Origin: Symsagittifera roscoffensis
Lineage: Eukaryota; Xenacoelomorpha; Acoela; Convolutidae
Length of the DNA: 64,000 nt
Reading direction: 5' to 3'
Assembly: GCF_963678635.1 (NCBI RefSeq)
Contig: NW_026970937.1
Location: 1-64,000 of the forward strand
Made by a program: the position numbers and the translations under genes. The stretch's first letter is position 1, and each line of letters starts with the position of its first letter. Below, in pieces: positions 1-12,492 of this stretch. The notes under the pieces are model-generated. The model saw only the letters and a list, made by a program, of their open reading frames with translations. It searched no databases and was not told where the DNA came from.

Positions 1-1460
1 CAGCTTAACCATGTCGTCCACATATCTTAGAAAACTTTAACACCATTCTCAGTCTGATCTACTTCTTGTTGTTTTTTGCAAGTCATGCAATATCGTACTG
101 TTTCAGCGATGTCTGCGTATTAGGATTGCGATATATTACCACACCCTAAGTGGTACCAATTCAAACAAGCTTCGCATTCTACCCCTTTACTTGGATATGT
201 GACCTTTTTCTGACATCCGGGGCAGACTTGCTTGTTATCCTCATTTAGCACAGTAAATTTTGGTACTTCTTTCATTAATACAGGTTCGTATTCTTTGAAC
301 CAAAAATTGGCCAGTATTACTGCAAGGGAGGAGCCCATTGCTAAACCGTCTTTTTGTACATACCACAAACCATTGCATTTAAAGTGTACCATACTCACCG
401 CCAAACTTAGTAGTTTTTTCATATATTCGCGAGATATTTCCGGAGGGTTAATTTGCTCATATAATCTTCTCAGGGCTATTTCAACAGCTTCCTGAGCGGG
501 ACTTTAGTGTATAAACTTTTTACATCAATGGAGATTAAACTCTCACCAGAGTCCATTTCTGTTTCCTCAAGATCTCCTTGGCCATTTGAATTTTTTTTTC
601 TGTTTTAGCACCCTCGATTTTATCAAAGTATTTTGCCAATGTTTTATTTAGGTGGTCATATGAGCTACCCGGCAAAGAAACGACTAGACGAAATGGTGTG
701 CCTTGTTTGTGTACATTTGCTAAGCTATGCAGCCTAGCCGGCTGCGCCCCCGTTGATCTCAAGCTAGTATGCAGCGGTTCGCTAATCTCGTCCTTTTTTC
801 ATCGCGGGTAATTCTTTGCTTAGGTCTTTTCCAATTTTTATGATCAAGCTGTCTGTCAAATTCTTACTCTCACTAATTTATATGCCTGTAATAAATCTTT
901 CAGTTTCTTCTCATATGTCTCCTTTTTCCTTACGCAAAAATCCACCCCCTTATCAAACGGCACTGCCAGAAGACCGTTGTCTTTCAAATACTTTCTGGCT
1001 TCTTCAACACTTTTGTCAGGGGGGGTCTGTTTCACATTCTTAGCATATCTCTTTGCAGCTGCTTCAACTCACATAATTTTTCTCCAGGTATTCTACTTAA
1101 CTTCAGTTGAGACAAAAAATATCAATATCCGTAAGAAGTGAATTTAATTGAGTTTTCTCATACCGGATGTTTTGGTCCAAAACTTAAAATTTCCCACATC
1201 CACTGCGGCAAAATCATTTTTTCTAAGATTCTGGCTGACTTTTCATCAAAGTTTATAAGTGTCCAACCTGTATTTTCGAAAGTTTTTCAAGCTTTTTCTT
1301 GTGTCGGCTTGTCAGGATATTGACACTACACCTTGCCTGCATGTTAAGATAGAATATTACCGAAGGCTACCACTTCTCATCTATACCCCTTCTCACTACC
1401 TTCCTTGCTTTCGCTAGGTTACCAGATGTCTTAGTCCTATCCGCATTTGCCTGTCTTATC
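1..1460 (-). mobile_element. Decayed Penelope-like element (reverse transcriptase part)
   Basis: Reading leftward, degraded minus-strand frames give the ordered blocks of a Penelope-like reverse transcriptase: WEILSFGPKHPV (about 1150-1210), GLLAVPFDKGVDFCVRKKE (about 890-1000), LHSLANVHKQGTPFRLVVS (about 650-745), SLISIDVKSLYTKVPL (about 490-541), YVQKDGLAMGSSLAVILANF (about 300-362) and RYVDD (YVDD at 13-24). The DKG, DVKSLYT, GLAMGS and YVDD blocks are typical of the family. Several stops and frameshifts (for example TGA after GPKHPV and TAA near 120) show it is dead. A PHD-type zinc finger lies between the AMGS and YVDD blocks. The fragment runs off the left edge, so any GIY-YIG endonuclease is outside. 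On the right it stops at or near the LTR of element 1, which may have inserted into it. Confidence 0.8.
78..224 (-). other. PHD-type zinc finger inside the Penelope-like RT
   Basis: The minus-strand frame gives CPGC, then CEAC, WYHLGC and finally CMTC, the C4-H-C3 spacing of a PHD finger, with the aromatic residue before the His that is usual for the fold. One TAA near 120 interrupts the frame before the last Cys pair. The finger sits between RT motif B (AMGSSLAVILANF) and motif C (YVDD). PHD fingers usually bind histone H3 tails. PHD modules are known from ORF1 of CR1-like LINEs, but I do not know of a described case at this place in an RT palm. Confidence 0.7.
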
Positions 1461-1479
1461 TCAGATCTCAGAAGCCTCC

Positions 1480-2399
1480 TGTAACATTCGCCCGGAAGAT
1501 ACATATCGACGGAAGACAAAACTAAGTCTTAAGACGACTGGCTAACGTCTAAACAGAGCTTTGCATGCTTTTCACCGTCTCTACCAAGCCAGTACTTTTC
1601 GGTGGTCTTTCTAACATCGGGTCGACAAAAACGTTACTGCTTTCGGCTTCGGTCAAAACACTCAAATTAACTAGATTACATGCAGATATAGTGAGCTCAT
1701 GGCTGGGTCTCAGTATCCCCAGACCACGAGGTCACTTCTAAAAACAGGGCTACTACTTATTATATTACTATTGTTTTTGTTCAGTAGATAAAAATCATCA
1801 TCTCCATCGAAGATGGATCAACCCTTTCTCCCAACTCCTAGCTTCTCATCCTTATCAAACTGAATCCAGATATTAATTAAATTCAAATCAGGACATGACA
1901 GGAAGCTAAAAGTTTATGTAACAGGCTAAAAGTTTTAGTTCCTTTACCCTTCTGGATTGATGAATCCGCTGGATCAAGCTCGTTAATCCTGATTTCCTCT
2001 TAATCCGGAAGGCCGTCTTTCACCCTTCACCGTTGTTCGCAACGGCCTTGCAACTATTGTAGCAGTACAATAGTTGCAACTCGGAGTGTTCTCTGTTACT
2101 CTGTAACTCGCTGTCATTTTTCAATCTCAATTTCGTAGTTGTTGTTAGCACAGCTAATGTTGTTCTCTTTTTCTTTCTTGTTTTAGCCAAAATGGCCGTT
2201 TCTGACGTTTCTCAGAAATATGACGTCATTAATCGAATTTTTTGAAATTTTAAAATACCAGAATATTCCAGTCCTCACCGTTTGGCCAATCGTTCCAATA
2301 ACGTTCTTAATTCTTAAAAATCACCAATCCGGAAGGCTCGCTGCTAAAAATTCGAATTCTGCAGAGATTGCATTTTTCACATTCTGGCCGAATGTCACA
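1480..2399 (-). repeat. 3' LTR of element 1
   Basis: The 920-bp LTR begins TGTAACATTC and ends GAATGTCACA on the plus strand, so its ends form a near-perfect 10-bp inverted repeat with TG...CA termini. It matches the split LTR at 28082-28834 plus 53356-53522 over its full length, and the 921-bp LTRs of element 2 less closely. It contains two adjacent hairpins (2030-2045 and 2048-2079) and an outer CCTTCYGGATT / AATCCGGAAGG inverted pair (1948-2012). I could not place U3, R and U5 boundaries. Confidence 0.93.
2030..2079. promoter_or_regulatory. Double hairpin in the LTR (element 1, 3' LTR)
   Basis: CCGTTG-TTCG-CAACGG (2030-2045) is followed two bases later by a perfect 14-bp stem with a 4-base loop, TTGCAACTATTGTA-GCAG-TACAATAGTTGCAA in outline (2048-2079). 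The same pair occurs in all four LTRs (28632-28681, 29386-29435, 52983-53032). In element 2 the first loop is TTGG and the long stem has one mismatch. The role is unknown; an RNA structure in R/U5 or a transcription terminator is possible. Confidence 0.7.
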
Positions 2400-2405
2400 T
2401 ACTCC

Positions 2406-2418
2406 CCGGACAGTCCGG
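2406..2418. repeat. GGACAGTCC dyad 1, next to the 3' LTR
   Basis: CCGGAC-A-GTCCGG is a perfect 13-bp dyad seven bases inside the LTR edge. The matching site in element 2 is 29762-29774. It overlaps the sequence where the polypurine tract should lie. Confidence 0.75.
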
Positions 2419-2684
2419 TCAATGTCCTCATTGAATCACACAATGTTCGTAAAATAGATACAGTGTCATCGAACAGAATTTACAAAATGCACGAAATTAC
2501 TTTTATCTACGTCACATCGACTCACTGCAGAATACAAATGGCATCATACTACATCACTATAGCCTTCAAATTTTCTCATTAATCTGCACATTGAGGATAT
2601 GACTTAAGATAAAACATATTTTCTGACTTCCAATATCAATGTCCCGATTAAAACTTTCCTATTAGATTTAAAAGGTGTTGGCTT

Positions 2685-2699
2685 GCAGGACAGTCCTGC
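2685..2699. repeat. GGACAGTCC dyad 2, 3' untranslated region
   Basis: GCAGGAC-A-GTCCTGC is a 15-bp dyad whose arms extend imperfectly through TTGG and CCAA. The matching site in element 2 is 30040-30054. Confidence 0.75.
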
Positions 2700-3204
2700 C
2701 AACCAACAAGCTAAAATTACCCTATTACGCTTTTCCCTTCGGAAATCTTGCTTGTTATTGTCCTGAATACTAAAACTAAGAAACTCTGTGGTTAGAAAGA
2801 ACAATGAAACAATCTCCCTCTTCGAGAGATTACTCAAGCCTCCCATGTCACCACAAAGTGATCAGTTCTCCTAGCTGGTTAAAAACAGTCATGCAGGCTG
2901 GAATATTTAAATATACTCCTTCACTTAAGCCTTTCTAAATAAATAGTAAGTGAGTGTCTCTAAAGCCACTTCAACTAAAATCAAAATGCAAATTTATAAA
3001 TGCAACAATTTCAAAACTCAACTAACTGTTTCAGTTTTCAATTACAACTAGGTTGCTTGGTTTCTCACTTGAGTTTTTCACACACATAAACAATTCTGAG
3101 TTTTAACTTTTCTTCATCACTCCTTTGTTTTCTTCTTTTTTCGTCGTTTAGAAGTTCTAAAACTTCTAAATTCTTCTAATTTCATCTCTTCTTTCGGTCA
3201 TCCG

Positions 3205-6200
3205 TCAATGTTCCATCTCTTCCTCCTGTGATACTGACTCTGCACTCTCAGTTTCCGTAGCTTGTAACACGTCGTTAGCTATCCTGACGCTGCTGGAAGC
3301 CGTCCTCCAACACTTCTGCTCTTCCACCCTTTGTTTAAAACAAGGTAGGGGATCCACGTTAGATTCTCTGTTCCTGCAGAAGCTGTTGTGGAGACACAAC
3401 GTCACGTTTCTCTCCAAATCTTCTTTCAGCATCTCTGCCTTCTCCTTTCCACTACGTTCACTCGTCCTGGAAATTCTTTTCACAGCGGTGGTCACTGCAT
3501 TCCGATGAGTCACGAGAGCTCGCTTGAAAGCTCCTGCTCCAATGTCCAGCTGATATTCACCGTACACCCTGCCGTGCTTCGACATATGCTTTTTCGCATA
3601 CTCGTACAACCATGCAGTCATGCTAGCTCTGAACCATGGCATCAATCGTTTTCTTGCCCATATCTTCCTCACTTCCATCGGAATGTTTAGAACTTTGCAC
3701 ATTGTCTCAAAAAGATCTAAATCTTTTAGACAATCTATTTTATGCAACTGTTCTCTCGTCGGCGCCTCCTGTGTGTTATTTTCTCTCACATGAGCTTCCA
3801 GCCATCGTATCGCCATCATAACTCCCACTATCACTATCCTTACGGGCTGTGATGAATCTGGTAAACCCATGGAGAGCAGCTCTCCAGAGTCCCAGATCAA
3901 CATCAGATTACTACGCTTGGGATACCACCAGGTCTGCAGCAAGCAGTGGCAAGGAAACTCGCCATGCGTCAACATGATGCTCCTCCAATTACGTTTTCCC
4001 GAAGCTTCCAGCAATGGTTCCACTTCCATCATCACTCGGTGGACTTCATCATTCTCATCTACTGCATTGTAATCTGTGCCAGTTGATCCTCTCTGTTTCT
4101 GTCTCTCAAAGTCACTGAAGTTCCCACTCACATATCACATGAACTTCTTTCCTAGTATTGACTCCAATTCTTCTTTGGTTCTCTCTGGAACTGCTGAGAA
4201 CATCTTACATAGTAACTCGTAAGACTTTTCAGACATTCTCGCCAATCTCACACACTTCGGCACTGAGAAGGCTTGATCCACGATCGTTCTTGTACTCTTC
4301 ACGTCCACAGCCACGAAATGTACAGGATATCTGCTCCTGCACATTGGAGCCAACGTTGAACCCACCAAATATCGTGCTCCTGATGGTCTACAATAAGTCT
4401 CGCTGTGTCTGATGTTCATTTCCGTCTCGATTGCTTCCTTCCATTTTCCTATGTATTTCTGCTCAGTCTGCAGAACTCCTGGGAATACTTCTACACTGAT
4501 GGCTGTGACCACCTCATGTTTCTGTTCCAGATTCAATAGTGACTCTAAAGAACCAAACATCCTGTAGAATCCTAGTGCAGTCACTAGATTCACATCGGTT
4601 CCTCCATGGCAATCTGCTATCAGTTCCGTTTCTGTTCTAGCTTTCATCACTACATTTCTAAACAATACCGTCAATTGCTTGTGTTGTCTCTCCAGGGTCT
4701 TCACACAGTGCAAACCTCCACAAACGTGACCCTCCAGTCCACAGACTTCCGTCAGACAGCTACCAGGTTTGACCCAGTCTTCTGGTCCCCAGCCAGGCAA
4801 CTCCACTTTATCTTCTCCGTTGCTCTTAGAGGCTGTTATCATCACATTATATGTCACGCAGGTTACAGTCTGCATTCAGTTCCCTCTGTACGTCTTGTGT
4901 CGCCCGTAATATTGAGTCAGCGTTGGGACTAGGACACCATGATGGCCTCATCAATTCCCACACTGTCATCAAGCTCGTTCTCAGTAATTCATCTGAGAAT
5001 CCCAACCCAAACTCCACTCTTTTGTCGGATTTTGGTACTGAAGGTGCAGTCACCTCTTCTTCCAAGACCAGTCCCAATTTGGCCTGTGGATTGTTAACGC
5101 TCTTAATCGTTACAATTCTGGACGTCCAGAATCTCAGCAACACCGCCTGCTCATAATCGAAGAAGCAATCGCGTATGTCTTCACTCAGGAAAGGATTGTA
5201 CGCGATCCCTATGATCCCGGATACGTAGCCCTACAATTTCTTCTTGATCGGTCCACAGTATTCACTGGATTTTGGCAATGCTCCCATAGATTCTTTAGTG
5301 AGTCTCAGCTCCTTGTTTGAGAATCTCCTGATTTCGTCTATCTTTTTCATGGGTTCCAACTCCTCAGGTTCTTTCATGTTCACCCTCATCGGTTTACTTT
5401 GCTGCATATCCAGCAGTGCTAGCAAGAATAAGGCTTTCGTTCGCTCATTGCCTTCCCTCAACATTTTAACACAAGTGTTTAATGCAGGTACTGAATTCTG
5501 CTCTATCAGGAATCGAATGAAACAGAGAGCGTCTCTCCGCTTCGCACACGCTACTGCTGCTCCCTCCTGGACTATCAGATCCCTCAGGTTCGTCATAAGG
5601 AAAACATTTTCCTCTTTTGATCTCTTCCTTTCTTCTGAGTAATATTCTTCGCGAGTCAGTCCCATCATGCACCAGGCGAACCTGAGTTGTAACTCTGTTC
5701 TTACGTAAGGCGCTGCCACGAGAGCATGTATCCTTGGCGTAGTCCTCATTTCCTCTTCGAAATACCTCAACACTACTGCTTTCCATGGAAGGCTCACCAA
5801 CTGCTCGATCGTTTCCGCCTGTATGTCAGACGACGCCAAAGTCCCGTACGCCTTCTGCTTGAGGGTGGTGCCTTGCAACATCGTTTCTAGATAACCCTCC
5901 ATGGCTTTTTCGTCTTCCAGGGCCATTACATACCCTCTAGCCGAGTTTCGGTATTCCAACATCTCCATGTATCCACCGGTGGGTTCATCTATCGACACAG
6001 TCTCCGACACTGTCAGTCGGTTGTATTCCACTGGTGTTAGTTGTCCTGCGACACTTCCCTTTCCATGATTCATGGGAGATGGCTTGAAGTCTTTCATTTT
6101 GCTCTCTCCACATTGGCTGAGTATTTCCATTTCTAAGGCTGCTCCAGTCAGAGTGCGGTCACTCCTTTTGGATTTATAACCGGTTGACTTTATCCCCGCC

Positions 6201-9200
6201 ATGAGAATGGGTGGCACCATCGCTATATCAGTTAATATTCTTTCTGTGCCAGACAATTGATAATCACCTTGCCCCAAATCCATGACCTCCTCAACTCGTT
6301 TCCTTTTCGCTGAGTTACCAGTTTTCATCGATATTTCTGAATCCACCTTCGTCTTTCCAACTCTCCTCGGCATCACTCTGCTGCCTAACTTCATTTTCTT
6401 CCCATTGATTTTATCAATCACCATTTTTGATCGCATCGTCCCTCTCCTGGTTCTTGACAGATACACCACCTCTCCTTCATCGTCCTGCGGTGTCATCTTG
6501 ATGGGAGAATTCGCTTCACTCTCATCAGTGGCTGCGTCGATCAACAACTCACTCAGTCTCCCCTCACACTCATCAAGCTTGTCAAGTACTTCTCTCATCA
6601 AGGGTTGATTGAGACCCGTTTTTAGAATAGACTGGGTCCCATAGCTTTGAACCACGGTCCAGACTTCTTCCATAAACGCCACTCTGTCCAGCTTGCATCC
6701 CGTCCTACTCTCGTGGTCTCGGTGATGTACTTCCCATTCTTCTTCGGGCAGCGTTCCCAAGAAAGGTACTCTGGCTGAGGCCTCTATTCTTCTCCTCCGA
6801 GGTGATTCCATAAGGATTCTCTGGTCGTTATTTCTTGAATTGCCAGGAGAGCTGCTCTCCGGCAAATTCCGTTTCATTTCCATAAAGGCTGACGGAGGCT
6901 ACAGTGTCGAGATGCCTTCATCCGCTGGCTCAGTCGTTTCCAACGTGTCTGCATTATTCTCGAGATCACTGAAGATATTGAAATCCAGGCTGGATGTTCC
7001 TCCTGTCGATGCCCTGTCGTCTTCCCCACCAGCTTGATCTTGTTGCATGGGTTCTTCGGTTTGACGGCTTCCACCCTGTCCGTCATTTCCTTCAGACTTA
7101 TCCTTGTTTGAGCTCGATGGTCCTTGTTCGTCATTGTCGGCTTCTTCCTGGAATCTCGGTATGAGCAATGTACCGGCCGATTCCTCTTCCTCTTCTCCAT
7201 GGACCTTTTTGAATTCTTCACAGCCGAAGGGTGCTAGAAAAGTTCTCGTCTTCAATATTCCTCCCACTTTCATCTCCTTTTTCACACTGGTCAGGATTAA
7301 TGAGGCATCAGGCAATTCGGTCCTGCCTCTCATCCTCATCGGAGCTAAGCCTGATCCCTTCCATTCCTCATCGAATCTTCCAGGCTTGGGAGTTGCGGCG
7401 TTGCTTATTCGCCTTCTCGTCGCTTGATCCGTGTATGCGAATCGTGTGTACTGTAACACGGCGGCATTTCTCCCTACAAAGTATGGATCCATCGTTCCCA
7501 CGAAATTCCCTACTCTCCTTTCATTGGCTTCGAATGCTCCCAATCTAGGAGTCTGTACCACGGAGACTGCTCCGAGCAACATCCTTCTTATCAGAGGGAA
7601 TTCAGGGATTGCCTCCGGCAGCTTCTTGTAATCGCCCCAGTCCTTCGTCTCTTCTCTCACTTTGTGATATGCTGCAGTGAGACGAGGCACTCTGGTTATT
7701 TCACCATTCGTTTTATCATAAGGTCTCAGATTCCAAAGCCTTGGAAACACCTCGATGTGTCCTCTTTCTACTTCTCCCATGCGGTCACGGAAGTGATCGT
7801 CAAAATTGATGACTGTCATCTCTGGCTCCGATATTTTCGCAAATAACAGATCTTCACTCATGAGCTCCCGCAATGTGTGCTGCTCACACCAGTTCAGTGT
7901 ACTACCGTCCACTGCCGATATGAGGTTCAGGTGCAGCACCGACCTCCTATATGCTTCCACTTTAACGTCAGGGAACGCAAACGTGACTGCTGGTCCATAG
8001 ATCACTGTCACGAACTCCGTGACTCCTCTGATCAGCGCCAAGGGATCGGTTCTCATAGCCAAGCTCAGATCAGTTAACAGTGGCATGCCTCCAACATCTT
8101 CCTCTCTTTCAATCGTCTCGTCTTCTCCCGTTCCAAAGCGATTTTGTTGTAAGAGATACTGGATAAGAGTGTGTCTCAGGTCTCTTATCTTGTTCCACGA
8201 GTCCGTGGATTTCTTCATATCCAAGTTCTTCACTCTCTCTTTCATCTGCTCTGGACAACGTGCCAGTTCCATTAGTCCTCCCAAGTTTCCGTGGGTAATT
8301 GCGATCAATGTCAGAAGTCCATCTAGCCGCAGGTTCTGAATTCCATCGGTGAGCAGCATCGCCGGTCCTTTCACGAAACTCTCCGCTCCGAATGTCACGA
8401 ATAAGGCTATTAATTCCACTATCGATACTCTCACCACTGCTTGAAGGAATTCCTTTATCAAATAGTGCGAGACTTTCGGATAGACTTTTGCCAAGAAGGA
8501 CGCGGTCCATCCGGCTCCCAACCCTTCTAGCATGCCGTCTGTCCTTTCAAAGCCCTCCTGTCCTTTCATTTCCTGGGTCCAGAAGGTTTCCAGAGTAATC
8601 TGACACATTCTGTTTACAAACTCGGCAGTCTTTTCTCCGGCATTTTCCGTCAGGTTCACCTCCTTCAACAAGTAGGCATGCATCTTCGTGATCATCACGA
8701 GGCCTTGCTCAAAAGCATCTGCACCCAATGCCGCTACTCTAGGGTTCAGGTGTAGCCACTGGTTGGCTTCCGGTTTGGTTCTCAGAATCATCGCCTCCAG
8801 ATGAGCTCTTGTCTCCAGTGAATTTTTCCTTCTTGTGTCTTCACCTGCCACTTCCATTGCTCGGAACCATAAGTCGTTGGACATTGCCGCGATCACTCGA
8901 TGGTCGTCGTCTATTCCCGGTTTCAGTTTGAGTTGTCGACTGAAATTGGACAGTTCCAACCCCAGCACTTCGTCCAACACTAACATGTGTAGCGCGTGAT
9001 CCTTGAATCCTCTCATCGCGTTTGAGATATCTGACCATACTGCAGGCAGTTCAGACTTAAGTGGCCTCAGATTCTCCATATCTATCAGGCGATTAGGAGC
9101 TGATATGATCACATCATATTTTCCTTCCGAGAGCAAGGCCACAATTGCATACACGAATTTCAGTCCATCCGGGAGATGTGCATATCCCGGAGACAACGCG

Positions 9201-12124
9201 AATACTACTCTCAATGCCACTTTATTGAATGACTCCTCCTTCGTTGCATCCACCACCTCACCCATCGACTCAAGGATGTCTTTTATCGCTGGCCATACTG
9301 CGTTTTCTGCTGTTGTAGGATCTCTGAGTCTGCTCAGAAAACCTCTACTGTGTAGATGGTCATTAATGCCAGCAAACACAATTGTAATTGGATTCATGTT
9401 CGTCTGCCTTTGTACCCCTATAGCCAAAGATACTGATTGCAGTAGGTACAGGTCAACCGCTGCCAACATTATGACGTCCGGCCAACACAAAGACTTGGAG
9501 GTGTACACGAACTCTGAATTCGCTACTACCATGATTTTGGCCTTCCTCATCTCTGCTTTGTCATAGGCGGCGAAGATGGTCTCATCTTTCTTTATCGCTG
9601 TCAATCCGCCATATCTCTGGGCATCACCATCTTGGTTCACTAGTTTTGGGTACACTCTTTCCTTCACATGACCAGGTGGTGTCGTCAGCTGCTTGAATAT
9701 CTTCACGTGTTGTCCAATCGGCGCTCTCGTCGTCAGGAATCTTCCTGGTCTCTCTTCACGATTCCCCTCATCATGGTTCAACCTCACATCTTGCAACGGT
9801 CTCGCATTCACTGGTCCCATCGTGTTGTTAGAGGGCAGTCCCTCCAAGTCAGCAAATCTCAAGGCCGTCGTGGAGCTGAAATTTATGCTAGCGGCTATCA
9901 ACCAGTCTACGCCGGTTATCGAGTACAATCTGCTGACGGATAGCATCGCTCCATTCAGCATCCTCCTTGCATCTTCGATGAAGCTTACTCTCTGAAGATC
10001 CAGCTTCATTAGTTCGTCTTTGTATACATGCCAGGGAGACGGTATGGGTCTCGACCACATCAATGAGCCTCTGCTCGGTCTCTCCTCTCGACCAGTACTC
10101 GTCGTCTCCGATCTAGTGTCCGATCTAGATGTGCCTGCTGTTTCTTCGATTGGGTTAACAGGTCCTATTCTTCTCCTAGGATGAATAGTCCTCCTCATCG
10201 GTGCTTCTCCCAATCGATCCTGTACGTCTGTTCTTCGACCTGGTTCGCTGGAGCTTTGTTGCCTGTAGTTCGTGACGGCCGGGACCGTACCCAAGCGTGT
10301 TTCCAAGCTAGGAGGCACAAAGGTGGTAATCACCGCGTCACTCACTGTTCCTTCTTCCTTCAGCACTCCTGTGTCAAAGAGTTCTGCTTCCAGCTCGTCC
10401 AACCGCTCTTGGAAGACTCGATTCAACCAAGCTTGTCCTTCAATACTGTCGAAGTGGATGCCATCCGTGGTCAGTCTGGCCTGATCCATGGCTCTCAACT
10501 CATGTTCGATGTCCATGAGGATCATTCTTCCGGCATTTCGACTTGCTAGGTTCCTCAAGATGTTGTTCCATCTTACGACTCACTCGTTGTGCCTTCTTCC
10601 TGAGGCTGTCAGGCTTCTCGTATTCATTGGCACAGTTCAAACGGTCAGTACTGCGCAATTGAATTTCTGCCAGAGGGTAGTAAACAAACACACCATCATT
10701 GACTCCCATAGTGCTTCCTGCTCGTCTGAACCTCTGGAGATGTCATTCGTCCCAACTAAGATCATCACATTGGGAATCCTCCCTGGATTCATCAGTTCCA
10801 CCATCCGATATAACTGGGCTATCGTCGCTCCTCCAAAGGCCATCACCGTGGTGACCCACGAGGTCCTCAAATTCGACAGCACTCTGACCAAGCTGTCTCC
10901 CAATATCAGATGAGATGTCCCGAGTGGTGGTTGCTGCAGGTTTACAGCCGGGCTCCAGGTAGCTCGATTGAAGCAGGCCCTCGGATCTGTCTCCGGAACT
11001 CCCGTGAAATTGTATTTCAATTGATTATTCTTCTGCACGTCTATTATGCGAGACACTTTCTTCGCTGGCATCTTTCGTACTTTCCTCTCTGGGATTCTCG
11101 CGCTCCCCATGAGTGGTGTCACGTTACTTATCCCTTGTCTGATCACGGTCTGGGAGAGTTGTACTCTGCCCGTATCGTCAATCGTTCCATAGGGTGCAGA
11201 CACCCCGGAACCTGGCGCATTCTTGTTAGCGACCAGTCGTCCCGCTGTCTCTATCAGTTTCCTCACTGTCTGTTCTACGACGGGGTCACCCAAGGTGTCA
11301 CTAAGATCAGGGATTGTTACTCGATTTGTCTCTACTGGAGGTCGTGTCTCCGTTGTTTGACTCATTTCTCTAGGCGTCAAGAGCTCCATCGGGGACTGCC
11401 CACGAGGAATATCCCTTGCAGGTATCACTTTCTCCACGGCCGTTGTCAACGCCATCTGCTCCGATCGCTCTTTGTATTCCTGCCTTAGGCGCTCAATCTC
11501 TTGACCCTGCTTTTTGTTGCAGTCTTCAAACAACTTTCTCAACATGTCCCGATCTTCCTCCATCTGGAGCATGCTTCTGGTCATCTCGTCCAGCTCCTTC
11601 TTTGTACTTTTCAGCTCATCGTTCATCTCATCCAGGTCTTGCATGGTTTGGTTCGTCTGAACCTTCTGTGCTACTTTCGCCCTTTTTGGTGGCACCGCTG
11701 CTCTCAGTGGTGAACCAGACGAGGTCGCCTCGCTGTTCATCTCCCGATGCATTCTCGTCAGCCCAGGTTTGGGCTTGGAGGGCATTGGCATCTCACCTGG
11801 TTGGTAAGTCCTAGAACTTCCCAATCCAGGCTCATTCGCCAAGTCACTCCCTGAGAGAGCCCCGTTTCTCCACCTCATCACTCTCATGTTCGGGCGGTCT
11901 AGTACTCCTCTTTCTCCATATGCTGTCATCAACAGGACTTCCGTGGGGCGGTCCCCACGGTTGTCGTGCCCCAAGATGTTGATCAGGGCGGTCAGCAACA
12001 TGACTACCTCTGGGTCCTCCAGAGCGAAGTCTCGATCGATCAGCCGACGATAGATCGCATCTATCATCGGTCCTACATATGCCTCTGCCAGGTCCATCAA
12101 TTCATCCAAGTTGAAGTTGTCCAT
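3205..12124 (-). pseudogene. Giant SGNH-hydrolase ORF of element 1, broken copy
   Basis: This region aligns end to end with the 2,981-codon ORF of element 2 (30575-39520) but has decayed. Open pieces are 10637-12124, 6899-10558, 5231-6883, 4847-5143, 4135-4875 and 3205-4131. In-frame stops lie at 10637-10639, 10580-10582, 6899-6901, 5231-5233 and 4135-4137; at the last a Gly codon became TGA. An 11-bp deletion near 4857 shifts the frame. The first piece (495 aa) holds the coiled coil, the GDS block and the GTND block of the SGNH hydrolase. The DGIHFD block is at the start of the 1,219-aa second piece, so the catalytic domain is itself split. The mixture of stops and a deletion indicates loss after insertion rather than programmed recoding. 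No other known domain was recognised. Confidence 0.88.
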
Positions 12125-12492
12125 TCTATTCTTTCAGGTTTGATTTGATTCGATTCGATATTTGACTCAAGTGAGCTATTAAATGATCAATCAGGATCTA
12201 GAAAAGAAGTCACAAATATCACACTACTCTGTTTCACCTTAACATATATCGTTAAAATTTGCTTATCCTAAAATTTATTAAAATCAATTGGTTTCTAAAA
12301 TTTTGGAATTCGACCTAAGATTGGACAGTCCAAACTTTGGATCTATTCCCAAGATCGTCATTTAGTTGTTCATGGTCACTAACCCCTACTTACCCATGAT
12401 CTTAATAACCATAGCATAACATAACATAACATAACATAACACACATTTTACATACAACTTAGTCTTTGGCCTAACACTCTCTAGCACATCAC
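12125..12492 (-). other. Gap between pol and the giant ORF, element 1
   Basis: No gene. It matches 39521-39916 of element 2. It contains a short ACATA/ATAAC microsatellite (about 12412-12441) and the third GGACAGTCC dyad (12321-12333). A downstream ORF this far from pol would need its own spliced or internally initiated RNA. I see no convincing promoter. Confidence 0.6.
12321..12333. repeat. GGACAGTCC dyad 3, pol to giant-ORF gap
   Basis: TTGGAC-A-GTCCAA is a perfect 13-bp dyad. The matching site in element 2 is 39747-39759. Its core is the same as in the two dyads of the 3' untranslated region. Confidence 0.75.

Larger units (their letters stand above)
2400..3204 (-). other. 3' untranslated region of element 1
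   Basis: No credible gene lies here. The stretch lies between the end of the giant ORF and the 3' LTR and aligns with 29756-30574 of element 2. It holds two perfect dyads with the core GGACAGTCC, at 2406-2418 and 2685-2699. The purine tract expected just upstream of a 3' LTR is weak: on the transcribed strand it reads GTCCGGGGAGTA directly before the LTR. Confidence 0.7.

Noticed and set aside
3205..12124. Treating the open pieces of the element 1 giant ORF as separate genes
   Set aside because: Each break matches a stop or a deletion relative to the single continuous ORF of element 2.
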